The notes: generated by a model not told the origin, from the letters alone. A stretch of DNA of 64,000 nt from Bacterioplanoides sp. SCSIO 12839 (GCF_024397975.1 NZ_CP073745.1:956501-1020500), one strand, 5' to 3'. Shown: positions 1-8,614, numbered from the stretch's first letter. Numbers and translations: made by a program.

Positions 1-666
1 AAGTTCTCTGATGATGCTGATCAGAAAAAACACGCAGATGCGATGCTGGCACTGTTAACTCCAGTTGCTAAAGCGTTCCTGACAGACAATGCACTGGAAT
101 CAGCGATTGCTGGTCAGCAAGTCTTCGGTGGTCATGGCTTTATTCGTGAATGGGGTCAGGAGCAGCACGTTCGTGATATCCGTATTACCCAGATTTACGA
201 AGGTACTAACGGCATTCAGGCACTGGATCTGATGGGTCGTAAAGTCGTTGGTAACAACGGTGCATTCTACAAACTGTTTGAACAGGATGTGAATGACTTT
301 GTTGCAACACAAGCGGGTAACGAAGCGATGGCTGAGTTTATCGAGCCTCTGAAAGCCGCTCTGGAAAATCTGAACGACCTGACTCAATGGGTTATCGATC
401 GTGCTCAGAACAATCCAAACGAGATTGGTGCAGCATCCGTTGAATACCTGATGGTATTTGGTTATACCGCTCTGGCTTACATGTGGGCAAAAATGGCGTC
501 TGTTGCATTGGATAAGCAAGACGACAAGTTCTACAAAGCGAAAGTATCGACGGCACGCTTCTACGTTAAGCGTCTGCTGCCACGTTACATTGGTCTGACT
601 GCTGCTGTAAAAGGCGGTTCTGAGCCATTGTTCGAGCTGGAAGAAGAGATGTTCGAAACGGCTTAA
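1..666 (+). CDS. Acyl-CoA dehydrogenase, C-terminal part (5' end outside window)
   Basis: The reading frame is open from base 1 and ends at the TAA at 664-666, so the gene starts before the window. The visible 221 residues are the C-terminal half of a flavin-dependent acyl-CoA dehydrogenase, which carries out the first step of fatty-acid beta-oxidation. The stretch GGHGFIREWGQEQHVRDIRI followed by QIYEGTNGIQALDLMGRK is the family signature, and the Glu of YEGT is the usual catalytic base. About 130 residues follow this motif, as in the roughly 600-residue long-form dehydrogenases with an extra C-terminal helical domain. Substrate chain length cannot be judged from this part. Confidence 0.92.
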   Translation, partial: KFSDDADQKKHADAMLALLTPVAKAFLTDNALESAIAGQQVFGGHGFIREWGQEQHVRDIRITQIYEGTNGIQALDLMGRKVVGNNGAFYKLFEQDVNDFVATQAGNEAMAEFIEPLKAALENLNDLTQWVIDRAQNNPNEIGAASVEYLMVFGYTALAYMWAKMASVALDKQDDKFYKAKVSTARFYVKRLLPRYIGLTAAVKGGSEPLFELEEEMFETA

Positions 667-689
667 TTGCGTTTCTGAATCTCAGACAC

Positions 690-719
690 AAAAAAAGCCA
701 CCTTCGGGTGGCTTTTTTT
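690..719. terminator. Bidirectional intrinsic terminator
   Basis: The stem AGCCACC/GGTGGCT has a 4-nt TTCG loop and is flanked by an A-run and a T-run. It can therefore stop the dehydrogenase transcript on the plus strand and the hibernation-factor transcript on the minus strand. The two genes converge here. Confidence 0.9.
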
Positions 720-734
720 GTGTCTGCTGTTTGC

Positions 735-1082
735 TTATACCGTGGCTGCACGCCGGTTTTTGTCGACACGCTTGTCGTGGATTTTGCGGATTTTTCGTTG
801 TGCTTTGTCAAACGCGTCACGTACCGCAACATACATATCTTCATGGTCGGTGTTGTCGTGATTGTCATTTGTGATGGCTACCGTCTCACCCGGCAAGCCG
901 ATTTCCAGTGATACATGCGCCAGCTTACCTTTGTTGCTGTGGTTGTGTGGCATAGCAACAACCGCCCGGATACCCGTGATGTCATCAAATGTGGAGGTGA
1001 GTTTGCCTGATTTTTCCCGAATGGTTTGCTCAATACCGTCTGAATGTTCGATGTCGCGAAAGCTGATTTCCAAACCTTTCAT
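735..1082 (-). CDS. Ribosome hibernation promoting factor / RaiA family
   Basis: A 115-residue protein of the HPF/RaiA (YfiA) family. Members bind the 30S decoding centre in stationary phase and silence or dimerise ribosomes. It has the usual order: an N-terminal MKGLEISFRDIEHSDGIEQTIREK strand and helix, a central beta sheet, and a second helix VRDAFDKAQRKIRK followed by a basic C-terminal tail. The length fits the short forms (about 95-115 residues) and lacks the long-HPF dimerisation domain. The start is supported by an AAAGGAG ribosome site 5 bases upstream on the minus strand. The choice between HPF-like and RaiA-like activity cannot be made from sequence alone. Confidence 0.88.
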   Translation of the reverse strand: MKGLEISFRDIEHSDGIEQTIREKSGKLTSTFDDITGIRAVVAMPHNHSNKGKLAHVSLEIGLPGETVAITNDNHDNTDHEDMYVAVRDAFDKAQRKIRKIHDKRVDKNRRAATV

Positions 1083-1256
1083 GGTCGCTCCTTTTGTTAA
1101 GTCCGTTTTAAGAATGGATGATTCAGCGACGGATGACCATGCCTTAGGTCAACTATTTATAACGCACCAGAAGTTCCAGTAGTTTTGTTTTGAGCAGGCG
1201 GGCAACTCCTGGTTTCTGTCTATACTGAGATGTAACACGGACCTTGCGAGCACATT

Positions 1257-1781
1257 ATGCATCCTCTGATCGCCTTTTATTCGGGCCAGAACACCGACCA
1301 TCGTGGCAGGACACTTTCTGGAATTCTGGCTTTCTCTGATAATGAGCTTGAGAGCTGTCATGACTATATTCAGTGGTTATTCCCACTGACCAGCCTCAGC
1401 GCTTATAACCCCGAAGCGCCCGTCGTTTCTGATGCTGTGGCGGAGGCATTTCGATTGGATCATGACCTGCAGTTAGAACTTCATCGTTCACTGTTACGCA
1501 TGCTGGAGTTTTATGGCGTGTTATTGCGGGAAACCCCTCAAGGCTTTGAGTTGTTGGTGCCTGATGACGTAGCTCAGTTTCACTGGATGACGCCGGATAA
1601 CCATAACCACAAGCGTTTAACTCGCATTATTGCATCGCTGAAGTTATTTGGTATGGACACGCACGCCAGTGCCTTATGGCAAGGGTTGGAACAGCTCGCA
1701 GTGGCGTATCCGCAATGCATTTCTTCGGCCACTCTGACCCATTGGCGTCTTGCTGCATTGGGGGTTGATGATAGCCTGTGA
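1257..1781 (+). CDS. Opioid growth factor receptor-like (OGFr_N) protein
   Basis: A 174-residue soluble protein. The segment CHDYIQWLFPLTSLSAYNPEAPVV near residues 38-60 is the hallmark of the OGFr N-terminal domain, named after a eukaryotic receptor but common in bacteria with no known function. The rest is predicted helical, with a conserved-looking KRLTRIIASLKLFGM segment. There is no signal peptide or membrane segment. It is followed 35 bp later by a HAD phosphatase on the same strand, so the two may be co-transcribed. The biochemical role is unknown. Confidence 0.75.
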   Translation: MHPLIAFYSGQNTDHRGRTLSGILAFSDNELESCHDYIQWLFPLTSLSAYNPEAPVVSDAVAEAFRLDHDLQLELHRSLLRMLEFYGVLLRETPQGFELLVPDDVAQFHWMTPDNHNHKRLTRIIASLKLFGMDTHASALWQGLEQLAVAYPQCISSATLTHWRLAALGVDDSL

Positions 1782-1816
1782 TAGTCTTCACGGCTCATTA
1801 TTAACGAGCGTTGCGG

Positions 1817-2485
1817 ATGCGGGTATATGATTTGCCTGTTGTCTTTTTTGATCTCGATGATTCTCTGATTAATAAAGATGCGAACAGCCTTTGGATTAAA
1901 TGGCGCTTTAAGCGCGAGCGTTGGGCGATGGTTGAAGCCATGCAGGCCTTGGCTTCGCTGTACCGTGCCTATAAAAAAGGCAGCGTCACTCATTCTCGCT
2001 TATCTAACTATTATCGCACCCGAACGCGGGGCATGACCCTGTCAGAGTACCAGCAACGGGTTGACGAGTTCTTCACCGAACGTGGCAATTTCCATATTTA
2101 CCCACAGGCCGCGTCTTTATTGTTTGCTTATAAGCGTCAGGGAACCGAACTGGTCATGATTACTGGCTCTGATGACGTCGTTGCCAGAGCGTACGCCAAA
2201 GAATTGGGTATTCCACATGTCATCAGTAATCGCTTGTGGGAGAAGTCGGGAGAAATTCTGGGGCTGCAGCAACCCATGTGTTACGGCGAAGGAAAAGTAG
2301 AACTGGCGCGTCAGTTTCTTGCTGATCGGGGGCTGGATTTTAGTCATGCCGCTTTTTATACCGACAGTCACTCCGATGCCCCGTTACTTGAAAAAGTCGC
2401 ACAGCCCGTTGTGTTAAATCCAAATGAAGCGCTGCGGGATATGGCGCTGCAACGTCATTGGCCCTGTCTCGATTGGCGTAATTGA
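1817..2485 (+). CDS. HAD-superfamily (subclass IB, SerB-like) hydrolase
   Basis: A 223-residue haloacid-dehalogenase-fold phosphatase. Motif I is FFDLDDSL, with the nucleophile and acid/base Asp at residues 12 and 14. Motif II is the MITGSDD region near 113-118, and motif IV is FYTDSHSDAPLL near 180. A helical cap lies between motifs I and II, as in SerB and related HAD-IB enzymes. The ATG at 1817 is preferred over a TTG six bases upstream. Substrate is not evident; relatives act on phosphoserine, histidinol phosphate or lipid phosphates. Confidence 0.8.
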   Translation: MRVYDLPVVFFDLDDSLINKDANSLWIKWRFKRERWAMVEAMQALASLYRAYKKGSVTHSRLSNYYRTRTRGMTLSEYQQRVDEFFTERGNFHIYPQAASLLFAYKRQGTELVMITGSDDVVARAYAKELGIPHVISNRLWEKSGEILGLQQPMCYGEGKVELARQFLADRGLDFSHAAFYTDSHSDAPLLEKVAQPVVLNPNEALRDMALQRHWPCLDWRN

Positions 2486-2512
2486 TTATGCCCATTGCCA
2501 GCTGATTGACGC

Positions 2513-2540
2513 TTGTCGCAAGCGCCTTATCTGGTATAGT
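2513..2540 (+). promoter_or_regulatory. Candidate sigma-70 promoter of the trp operon
   Basis: TTGTCG (2513-2518) and TATAGT (2535-2540) are separated by 16 bp. A dyad, GCTTG-TCG-CAAGC (2511-2523), overlaps the -35 element and could be a protein-binding site. Initiation would fall near 2547, upstream of the candidate leader peptide. Confidence 0.5.
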
Positions 2541-2582
2541 TTCACCACCCAATCACATTTCCCCTGATTATCGGAGATCGCG

Positions 2583-2645
2583 GTGTTTTTCCAATACAAC
2601 CGCCCGTTACAGCAGGGTCAGCATCTGACCCAGCGATGGTATTAA
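2583..2645 (+). CDS. Candidate trp leader peptide
   Basis: A 20-codon reading frame begins with GTG at 2583, six bases after a GGAG ribosome site (2573-2576), and ends in Arg-Trp-Tyr-stop (CGA TGG TAT TAA). It lies between the putative trp promoter and trpE. Its only Trp codon sits immediately before the end, in the loop of a terminator-like hairpin. This layout suits a leader that senses charged tRNA-Trp. Only one Trp codon is present, fewer than in enteric trpL. Translation is inferred. Confidence 0.55.
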   Translation: MFFQYNRPLQQGQHLTQRWY

Positions 2646-2659
2646 CGCAGTCACTTTTT
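2615..2659 (+). promoter_or_regulatory. Candidate trp attenuator (competing hairpins plus T-run)
   Basis: Two mutually exclusive structures share one strand. Hairpin A is GGGTCAG-CAT-CTGACCC (2615-2631). Hairpin B pairs TGAC (2626-2629) with GTCA (2650-2653) and GCG (2633-2635) with CGC (2646-2648), and is followed by TTTTT at 2655-2659. B resembles an intrinsic terminator and A would prevent it. A ribosome stalled at the Trp codon (2637-2639) would cover the loop of B. Confidence 0.45.
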
Positions 2660-2729
2660 CTGTGATGTGGATCTGTGCCTGAAAATCGGCTGCCACCGTG
2701 TTAACCAAACGAGTCTCCAAAGGTTTTAT

Positions 2730-4217
2730 ATGACACCGCAACAATTCCAGACCCTGGTTGAACAGGGCTATAACCGTATACCGGTCGCACGCCAGGTACT
2801 GGCTGACCTGGATACGCCGTTAACAACGTTTCTTAAGCTGGCTGCTCAGCCTTATACCTACTTACTTGAGTCGGTTCAGGGTGGTGAAAAATGGGGGCGT
2901 TACTCCATTATTGGTTTGCCATGCCGTGAAATCCTGAAAGTGTATGGTCAGCAAATCCAGATCGAAAAAGACGGTAACATCGTCGAACAGTTCGAGGTGG
3001 AAGATCCGCTGCAATACATCAGCGAATTTCAGCAGCAGTTTAAGGTGCCAACACTGGACGGCCTGCCAAAATTTGACGGCGGTTTAGTGGGTTATTTTGG
3101 CTATGACACCATTCGTTATATTGAGCCTAAATTAAAGGCAAGCTGCCCGAAAGACGATCTGCAGACGCCGGATATTTTATTGATGGTGTCGGAAGAAGTG
3201 GTGGTTTTCGATAATCTCAGCGGTAAGCTGCATTTAATTGTGATGGCTAATCCTGCGGTTGAAAATGCTCTGGAAAAAGCCGAGCAACGCATTGAACAAC
3301 TGCGTCAGCAAATTCGTACACCCTACCAGGGTGATATTGGTCAGCCGCTGGCGGAACCTAAAAATGTCGCCGAAAGTGATTTCCGTTCTATGTTTGGTGA
3401 ACAGGAATTTATGGATGCAGTGGATAACATCAAAGAATATGTGTTATCCGGTGACATTATGCAGTGCGTAATTTCTCAGCGAATGCAGGTGCCGTATTCC
3501 GGCGACCCGGTGAATATTTACCGCGCGTTACGCACATTAAACCCTTCTCCTTATATGTATTGCCTGAATTTAGGCGATTTTCATGTGGTGGGCTCTTCTC
3601 CGGAAATTCTGGCACGCTTAGAAGATGGTGAGGTAACGGTTCGTCCAATCGCTGGTACTCGTTACCGTGGTCAAACCGAAGAAGAAGATCAGGCGCTGGA
3701 AGCGGAATTATTAGCTGACCCGAAAGAAATTGCCGAACATTTGATGTTGATTGATTTAGGCCGTAACGATGTCGGTCGTGTGGCACAAACCGGCGAAGTC
3801 GAAGTGACCGATCAGATGGTCGTGGAGCGTTACAGCCATGTGATGCACATTGTCTCCAACGTCAAAGGTAAAGTGAAAGACGGCATTACCGCGATGGACG
3901 TATTGCGAGCGGTGCATCCGGCAGGCACGTTGAGTGGTGCGCCTAAAATCCGAGCGATGGAAATTATCGATGAATTTGAATCCACCAAGCGCGGTGTTTA
4001 TGGCGGCGCAGTGGGTTATTTAAGCTGGAACGGCAATATGGATACCGCCATTGCGATCCGTACTGCTGTGATTAAAGATGGTGTGCTGAATATTCAGGCT
4101 GGCGCCGGTGTGGTAGCGGACTCTGTGCCGCGTCTGGAATGGAAAGAAACCATGAATAAAGGCCGTGCGATGTTCCGCGCGGTGGCCATGGCAGAAGCCG
4201 GACTGGATCAGGAATAG
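2730..4217 (+). CDS. trpE: Anthranilate synthase component I
   Basis: A 495-residue chorismate-using enzyme. With TrpG it makes anthranilate, the first committed step of tryptophan synthesis. The [15 protein letters not shown] stretch near residues 46-60 contains the LLES element that binds feedback-inhibiting tryptophan. The C-terminal chorismate-binding domain carries [22 protein letters not shown] and [18 protein letters not shown], all typical of TrpE rather than PabB. The ATG at 2730 is chosen because an AAAGG site precedes it and residues from MTPQQFQTL match the usual TrpE start; an in-frame GTG at 2667 would add 21 non-family residues. trpG follows after 11 bp. Confidence 0.97.
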   Translation: MTPQQFQTLVEQGYNRIPVARQVLADLDTPLTTFLKLAAQPYTYLLESVQGGEKWGRYSIIGLPCREILKVYGQQIQIEKDGNIVEQFEVEDPLQYISEFQQQFKVPTLDGLPKFDGGLVGYFGYDTIRYIEPKLKASCPKDDLQTPDILLMVSEEVVVFDNLSGKLHLIVMANPAVENALEKAEQRIEQLRQQIRTPYQGDIGQPLAEPKNVAESDFRSMFGEQEFMDAVDNIKEYVLSGDIMQCVISQRMQVPYSGDPVNIYRALRTLNPSPYMYCLNLGDFHVVGSSPEILARLEDGEVTVRPIAGTRYRGQTEEEDQALEAELLADPKEIAEHLMLIDLGRNDVGRVAQTGEVEVTDQMVVERYSHVMHIVSNVKGKVKDGITAMDVLRAVHPAGTLSGAPKIRAMEIIDEFESTKRGVYGGAVGYLSWNGNMDTAIAIRTAVIKDGVLNIQAGAGVVADSVPRLEWKETMNKGRAMFRAVAMAEAGLDQE

Positions 4218-4228
4218 GAGACCACATT

Positions 4229-4813
4229 ATGTTAGTCATGATCGATAATTACGACTCGTTTACTTACAACGTGGTTCAGTATTTTGCTGAGCTGGGCGCT
4301 GATGTAAAAGTGTTCCGTAACGATGAAATTACCATCGAACAAATAGAAGCATTAAATCCCGATCATTTAGTGATTTCGCCAGGGCCATGCACCCCGAATG
4401 AAGCGGGTATTTCGATGGCGGCGATTAAACACTTTGCCGGTAAATTACCGATCCTCGGGATTTGTTTAGGTCATCAGAGTATTGGTCAGGCATTTGGTGG
4501 CGATATTATTCGCGCTGGCCGGGTGATGCACGGTAAAACCTCGCCGATTCACCATAAAAATACGGGTGTGTTTGCCGGGTTAACCGAAGGCTATAACGCC
4601 ACCCGTTATCACTCGCTGGTCATTGATAAAGACACCATTCCGGATTGTCTGGAAATTACCGCCTGGACCGAAAATGAAGATGGCAGTATGGAAGAAATTA
4701 TGGGTGTGCGTCATAAAGAACTGGCCATTGAAGGTGTGCAGTTCCACCCGGAATCCATTCTGACCGAACATGGCCATGATTTATTGGCCAATTTCCTGAA
4801 AACCACGATTTAA
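4229..4813 (+). CDS. trpG: Anthranilate synthase component II (glutamine amidotransferase)
   Basis: A 194-residue class I glutamine amidotransferase that supplies ammonia to TrpE. The nucleophile elbow GICLGHQ places the catalytic Cys at residue 79, and VQFHPES near residues 171-177 supplies the His and Glu of the triad. The N-terminus [19 protein letters not shown] is the family start. A close paralogue, PabA, serves folate synthesis, and in many species one protein serves both. Its position between trpE and trpD supports the tryptophan role. Confidence 0.96.
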   Translation: MLVMIDNYDSFTYNVVQYFAELGADVKVFRNDEITIEQIEALNPDHLVISPGPCTPNEAGISMAAIKHFAGKLPILGICLGHQSIGQAFGGDIIRAGRVMHGKTSPIHHKNTGVFAGLTEGYNATRYHSLVIDKDTIPDCLEITAWTENEDGSMEEIMGVRHKELAIEGVQFHPESILTEHGHDLLANFLKTTI

Positions 4814-4827
4814 ACACGGGAGAAAAC

Positions 4828-5874
4828 ATGGACATTAAACAAGCATTGGCCCGTGTGGTTGAGCAGCAGGATTTAACCACCGACGAAATGACCGCGGTTA
4901 TGCGCCAGATTATGACCGGTGAATGTGACGACGCTCAAATCGGCGCATTTTTGGTTGCGCTGCGTATGAAAGGTGAAACCATCGACGAAATTGTGGGTGC
5001 CGTTACCGTTATGCGTGAGCTGGCCAGCGGTGTAAAAGTCGAAGCTGACAATGCAGTCGATATTGTTGGCACCGGCGGCGACGGTGCCAATCTGTTTAAT
5101 GTGTCCACCGCGTCCTCCTTTATTGTTGCCGCTGCGGGTGGCCATGTGGCTAAGCATGGCAACCGTGGTGTGTCTTCCAGCTCAGGCAGTGCTGATTTAT
5201 TAGAAGCGGCGGGTGTTAACCTGGCGTTAAATTCTGATCAGGTTGCTGAATGCATTAATCAACTGGGTGTGGGCTTCATGTTTGCACCACAGCATCACAG
5301 TGCCATGAAACACGCTATTGGCCCACGTAAAGCGTTAGGTCTGCGTACCATCTTTAACGTGCTTGGCCCGATGACCAATCCGGCTGGTGTGAAAAACCAG
5401 TTAATTGGTGTGTTCAGTAAAGACTTAGTGCGCCCGGTTGCCGAAGTATTACAGCGCTTGGGTGCGGGTCATATTATGGTCGTTCATTCCAAAGACGGTC
5501 TGGATGAAATTTCTCTGGCGACGGAAACTTACGCCTGCGAATTAAAAAATGGCGAAATTCGCGAGTTTGAAATTAAGCCTGAAGATGTCGGTCTGGAACG
5601 TCAGGACTTAGCTGGTCTGAGCGTGAACAGCGCTGAAGAAAGCTTGGCGTTAATTAAAAATGCACTGCGTAAGCGTGATAGCGACGCGGCGAAAAAAGCA
5701 GCGGATATGTTAGCGATTAATGCCGGTGCAGCGATTTATGTCGCGGGCTTAGCGGTCAGCTTTAAAGACGGTGTTGATATGGCGGAAGATGCCATCTACA
5801 GCGGTATGGCGTATGAGAAAATTCTCGAGCTGGTGAGTTTCTCAACTTATATTGTTGAAGACGGCCAGGCGTAA
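4828..5874 (+). CDS. trpD: Anthranilate phosphoribosyltransferase
   Basis: A 348-residue enzyme that joins anthranilate to PRPP. The glycine-rich PRPP-binding loop [14 protein letters not shown] lies near residues 82-95. [19 protein letters not shown] and the anthranilate-site segment [22 protein letters not shown] follow, as in the family. Length is standard (about 340). It stands alone and is not fused to TrpG as in E. coli. It lies 14 bp after trpG and 14 bp before trpC, indicating one transcript. Confidence 0.97.
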   Translation: MDIKQALARVVEQQDLTTDEMTAVMRQIMTGECDDAQIGAFLVALRMKGETIDEIVGAVTVMRELASGVKVEADNAVDIVGTGGDGANLFNVSTASSFIVAAAGGHVAKHGNRGVSSSSGSADLLEAAGVNLALNSDQVAECINQLGVGFMFAPQHHSAMKHAIGPRKALGLRTIFNVLGPMTNPAGVKNQLIGVFSKDLVRPVAEVLQRLGAGHIMVVHSKDGLDEISLATETYACELKNGEIREFEIKPEDVGLERQDLAGLSVNSAEESLALIKNALRKRDSDAAKKAADMLAINAGAAIYVAGLAVSFKDGVDMAEDAIYSGMAYEKILELVSFSTYIVEDGQA

Positions 5875-5888
5875 CAGAGCAGAACACA

Positions 5889-6689
5889 ATGAACACTCCA
5901 ACTATTTTAAAAAAGATCCTGGCGACAAAAGAACAGGAGATTGCGGCACGCAGCAAAACAGCGCCGTTAGCCGAAATTAAAGCGCAAGCAACAGATCGTG
6001 ATGCATCTGAACTGCGTGGTTTTTATCGCTCTATGAAAGCCAAAGTGGATGCGGGTTTGCCAGCGGTTATTTCTGAAATTAAAAAAGCATCTCCTTCCAA
6101 AGGTGTGCTGCGCGAAAACTTTATTCCGGGAAAAATCGCAGAATCGTACGAGCAAGGCGGTGCGGCCTGTTTATCGGTATTAACCGATCGTGACTATTTC
6201 AAAGGTCATGAAGATTATTTGGTCGCCGCTCGTAATGCCTGTTCATTACCGGTGATCCGTAAAGACTTTTTAATCGACCCATACCATGTTTACGAAGCAC
6301 GTATATTGAATGCAGACTGCATTCTGCTGATCGTCTCGGCATTAAGCGATATGCAATTACAAGATTTGGCTGGCTTAGCAGAAGAGCTGGGAATGGATGT
6401 GCTGGTGGAAGTGCATGACGGTGAAGAGTTGCAATCCGCACTAAAACTGTCGACACCATTGGTAGGTATCAATAATCGTAACCTGCACACGTTTGAGCTG
6501 ACCTTAGATACAACGTTGGGCTTATTAAAAGACGTTCCATCGGATCGTTTGCTGGTGACAGAAAGCGGTATTCTGGTGCCGGACGACGTGAAGTTGATGC
6601 GTGACCACAATGTTCATGCTTTTCTGGTCGGGGAAGCCTTTATGCGTGCAGATGAGCCAGGCGAAGAGCTGCAAAAGCTGTTCTTCTGA
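5889..6689 (+). CDS. trpC: Indole-3-glycerol phosphate synthase
   Basis: A 266-residue TIM-barrel enzyme that closes the indole ring. Catalytic motifs are visible in order: [15 protein letters not shown] (residues about 59-73), [54 protein letters not shown] and VTESGI. It is monofunctional, without the C-terminal TrpF domain of E. coli. It ends the trpEGDC block; trpF and trpBA are not in the window. Confidence 0.97.
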   Translation: MNTPTILKKILATKEQEIAARSKTAPLAEIKAQATDRDASELRGFYRSMKAKVDAGLPAVISEIKKASPSKGVLRENFIPGKIAESYEQGGAACLSVLTDRDYFKGHEDYLVAARNACSLPVIRKDFLIDPYHVYEARILNADCILLIVSALSDMQLQDLAGLAEELGMDVLVEVHDGEELQSALKLSTPLVGINNRNLHTFELTLDTTLGLLKDVPSDRLLVTESGILVPDDVKLMRDHNVHAFLVGEAFMRADEPGEELQKLFF

Positions 6690-6702
6690 CCATCCTCCCA
6701 GA

Positions 6703-6733
6703 AACAAGCGCTGTGACTTTTGCAGCGCTTGTT
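6703..6733 (+). terminator. Hairpin at the end of the trp operon
   Basis: A perfect 11-bp stem, AACAAGCGCTG/CAGCGCTTGTT, with a 9-nt loop starts 14 bp after the trpC stop. No clean T-run follows, so it may be a Rho-assisted terminator or an RNA-stabilising 3' end rather than a strong intrinsic terminator. Confidence 0.6.
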
Positions 6734-6848
6734 CCCCACGCTTCTTTACCTCTCCACTTTTCTTTACTTCTTCACTCTGACGTTTTTCGCCATCACTTGT
6801 TATATTGAAATCATTCTTGTCTGACTATTTTTTCTGACACGCGAGGGA

Positions 6849-7211
6849 ATGATGAAAACTTTCAGAAAAACACTCTCCGTTATATTTTTGGTGTTAGTGC
6901 TGTTATCGCTGCTGGCAATGTTATTTCAGGGCTTTCAACTTATTCCCGCATTATTGTCTTCCGGTTGGTTGATAACCGCAGCAGCACTGCATTCTGTCGG
7001 TGGTAAACCCGGGCGTATTATCGGTTATGTGGCCAGCCTGGGCGTTATGGGAACGTTTGGTCTGGTGATGCAGATCAGTATGAGTCTGGAGCCGAATTCG
7101 CATGATGCGTTTGGCGGGTTTGTTGTTTCTTGTGCCGGGATTTTGTTGGGGCTATTGGCCGCAATCGGAATTTATTCTGCGGCCAGAGATGAAAAGCAAC
7201 ATTCAGCGTAA
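6849..7211 (+). CDS. Small integral membrane protein, function unknown
   Basis: A 120-residue protein with about four hydrophobic segments: near residues 8-28 (LSVIFLVLVLLSLLAMLFQGF), 30-46, 55-78 and 85-112, followed by a short charged tail, RDEKQHSA. No family motif is recognisable. It begins at ATGATG after a GAGGGA site. It sits alone between the trp operon and a convergent BLUF gene, so context gives no hint of function. Confidence 0.65.
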   Translation: MMKTFRKTLSVIFLVLVLLSLLAMLFQGFQLIPALLSSGWLITAAALHSVGGKPGRIIGYVASLGVMGTFGLVMQISMSLEPNSHDAFGGFVVSCAGILLGLLAAIGIYSAARDEKQHSA

Positions 7212-7227
7212 TACGAGTTATCCGCTG

Positions 7228-7653
7228 TTATGTGCGAATACCGGAAGTCTGCTCAACCGCTTCCTTAAGGAAGCGTAGCGCCCCGGTATTGGTCATGGCA
7301 TAAGGGTCCAGATCATTCACACCGGAATACTTAAGAATCAGCTCCTGAGTGATCTTAGAATCTGGCACGTAATACATATCCCACTCGCCAAAATCACGCT
7401 CATCAATGTATTGATAACACATCAGTTCCACTTCTTTATGACGCTTATCCTGGATGATGCGGTTGTAGATCAGATTGACCTGAGAACGTGACCCTTCCAG
7501 GCACTGCATAAAGTACTTCCGGTTAAAGCACAGGCAACCTGTCACCAGGTGGCGGTGATTGTGCTCCTGAGCGCTTTTAATCACCGATTCCAACTCAGAA
7601 TCGTTCCAGTCTTCGGTCTTTTTGCTGGCATAAATCAGGCGAACGAGAGGCAT
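7228..7653 (-). CDS. BLUF-domain blue-light sensor
   Basis: A 141-residue stand-alone BLUF protein that binds FAD and switches its hydrogen-bond network in blue light. The key residues are present with exact family spacing: Tyr8 in RLIYAS, Asn32 and Gln50 in FMQCLEG (the AppA residues Tyr21, Asn45 and Gln63 show the same +24 and +42 offsets). A C-terminal extension of about 45 residues contains two short helices, as in short BLUF proteins. No output domain is fused, so it must signal through a partner. Neighbours do not identify that partner. Confidence 0.92.
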   Translation of the reverse strand: MPLVRLIYASKKTEDWNDSELESVIKSAQEHNHRHLVTGCLCFNRKYFMQCLEGSRSQVNLIYNRIIQDKRHKEVELMCYQYIDERDFGEWDMYYVPDSKITQELILKYSGVNDLDPYAMTNTGALRFLKEAVEQTSGIRT

Positions 7654-7797
7654 AGTTGGCTCCAGATGGTCTTAGTCTCTTCAGACTTTAGCTCAGCATG
7701 AAAGATGTGCCAGTCGGGAAGAGGGCTCAGCTTATCTGGCTCCCCCGCTCCGCGTGTCAAACTTAGTTGGTACAATGCAAAGATTGATTTTTATACG

Positions 7798-7830
7798 GTT
7801 AAAATTTAACCTGTACGGAATAATGTACAG
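7798..7830 (+). promoter_or_regulatory. Candidate YefM operator/promoter region
   Basis: An interrupted palindrome, GGTTAAA-A-TTTAACC, is followed by CTGTAC (7811-7816) and GTACAG (7825-7830). The second arm contains TGTACA, the core motif known for E. coli YefM operators. The pair lies 36 bp before the yefM start, as expected for toxin-antitoxin autoregulation. Confidence 0.6.
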
Positions 7831-7865
7831 TGTTGGTTCGGGCCTGGTGGTTCGATGGAGAAACG

Positions 7866-8120
7866 ATGGACGCTATCAGCTATACCGCTGCCCGCGCTAA
7901 TTTGGCAAAAACGATGGAACAGGTCTGCAACGATCATGCTCCGGTGATTATTACCCGCAAGAGTGAAGAACCTGTGGTGATGATGTCTCTGGAAGACTAT
8001 CAGGCAATGCAGGAAACCACCTATTTGTTACGCTCACCGGCCAACGCCCGGAATCTGCTGGAATCGATTGCTGAGTTAGAGAGTGGGCAGAGTGCAGAGC
8101 GTGTTCTACTCGAAGATTGA
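7866..8120 (+). CDS. yefM: YefM/Phd-family antitoxin
   Basis: An 84-residue antitoxin. The N-terminal part (MDAISYTAARANLAKTMEQVCNDHAPVIITRKSEEPVVMMSLEDYQAMQET) is the Phd/YefM DNA-binding fold; the C-terminal tail is the acidic segment that wraps the toxin. The ATG at 7866 follows a GGAG site and gives the standard length; an upstream in-frame start would add 12 residues with no family match. The toxin gene follows after 21 bp. TGTACA motifs upstream suggest autorepression. Confidence 0.93.
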   Translation: MDAISYTAARANLAKTMEQVCNDHAPVIITRKSEEPVVMMSLEDYQAMQETTYLLRSPANARNLLESIAELESGQSAERVLLED

Positions 8121-8141
8121 TTGAAGATTGGGGATCGAAGG

Positions 8142-8396
8142 ATGAAACTGATCTTCTCCAGCAAAGCCTGGGAAAGTTACCTCTACTGGCAATCCACCGA
8201 TAAGAAAATGCTGAAACGGATTAATGCATTAATCAAAGAGATTCAACGCACACCGTTTGAAGGTACTGGCAAGCCAGAGCCGTTAAAGCATGGCTTAATG
8301 GGCTATTGGTCACGCCGGATTAATGATGAGCACCGGTTGGTTTATAAGGTGGAAGACGGTGCTGTGCTGATAGCGCAGCTTAGGTATCACTATTAA
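8142..8396 (+). CDS. yoeB: YoeB-family mRNA interferase toxin
   Basis: An 84-residue ribosome-dependent endoribonuclease that cuts mRNA in the A site. All known active-site residues are in register with E. coli YoeB: Glu46, Arg65, His83 and Tyr84, the last two forming the C-terminal HY. The toxin therefore looks intact. The ATG at 8142 (MKLIFSSKAWE) is the family start; an in-frame TTG at 8121 is rejected. It forms an operon with yefM immediately upstream of the retron island. Confidence 0.95.
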   Translation: MKLIFSSKAWESYLYWQSTDKKMLKRINALIKEIQRTPFEGTGKPEPLKHGLMGYWSRRINDEHRLVYKVEDGAVLIAQLRYHY

Positions 8397-8456
8397 TTTT
8401 GGTTGAAGTTGGGTATCCCAACCTACTAATCGCTAAACCACCGCTACATTCGTAGG

Positions 8457-8574
8457 CTGGGGTGAGTGGAGCGAACCCCAGAGGCAGTGATTTTCGCCAT
8501 TGGTGATGCTATTGAGTACTGTGGATAAAGAGCCGGAAGCTGTGATGCGGGCGTTGGGGCGAAATTCACTGCCT
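8457..8574. repeat. Nested inverted repeats between yoeB and the retron
   Basis: A small hairpin, CTGGGGT/ACCCCAG (8457-8463 and 8475-8481), is followed by a larger inverted repeat: 8482-8498 matches the reverse complement of 8558-8574 at 16 of 17 positions, with 59 bp between the arms. The first part resembles widely scattered intergenic GTAGGCTGGGGTGAGC-type repeats of gammaproteobacteria. There is no coding potential here. It marks the left edge of the accessory island. Confidence 0.6.
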
Positions 8575-8579
8575 GCAAA

Positions 8580-8609
8580 TTGATGCTGTGTATAAGTTGA
8601 GGTAGACTC
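8580..8609 (+). promoter_or_regulatory. Candidate retron promoter
   Basis: TTGATG (8580-8585) and TAGACT (8604-8609) are 18 bp apart, each matching the sigma-70 consensus at 4 of 6 positions. Initiation 6-7 bases later would fall at 8615-8616, at the start of the a1 repeat of the ncRNA. Confidence 0.4.
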
Positions 8610-8614
8610 AAACT

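Noticed and set aside
2506-2540. Trp promoter using TTGACG at 2506 as the -35 element
   Set aside because: The spacer to TATAGT would be 23 bp, too long; TTGTCG at 2513 with 16 bp is more reasonable.
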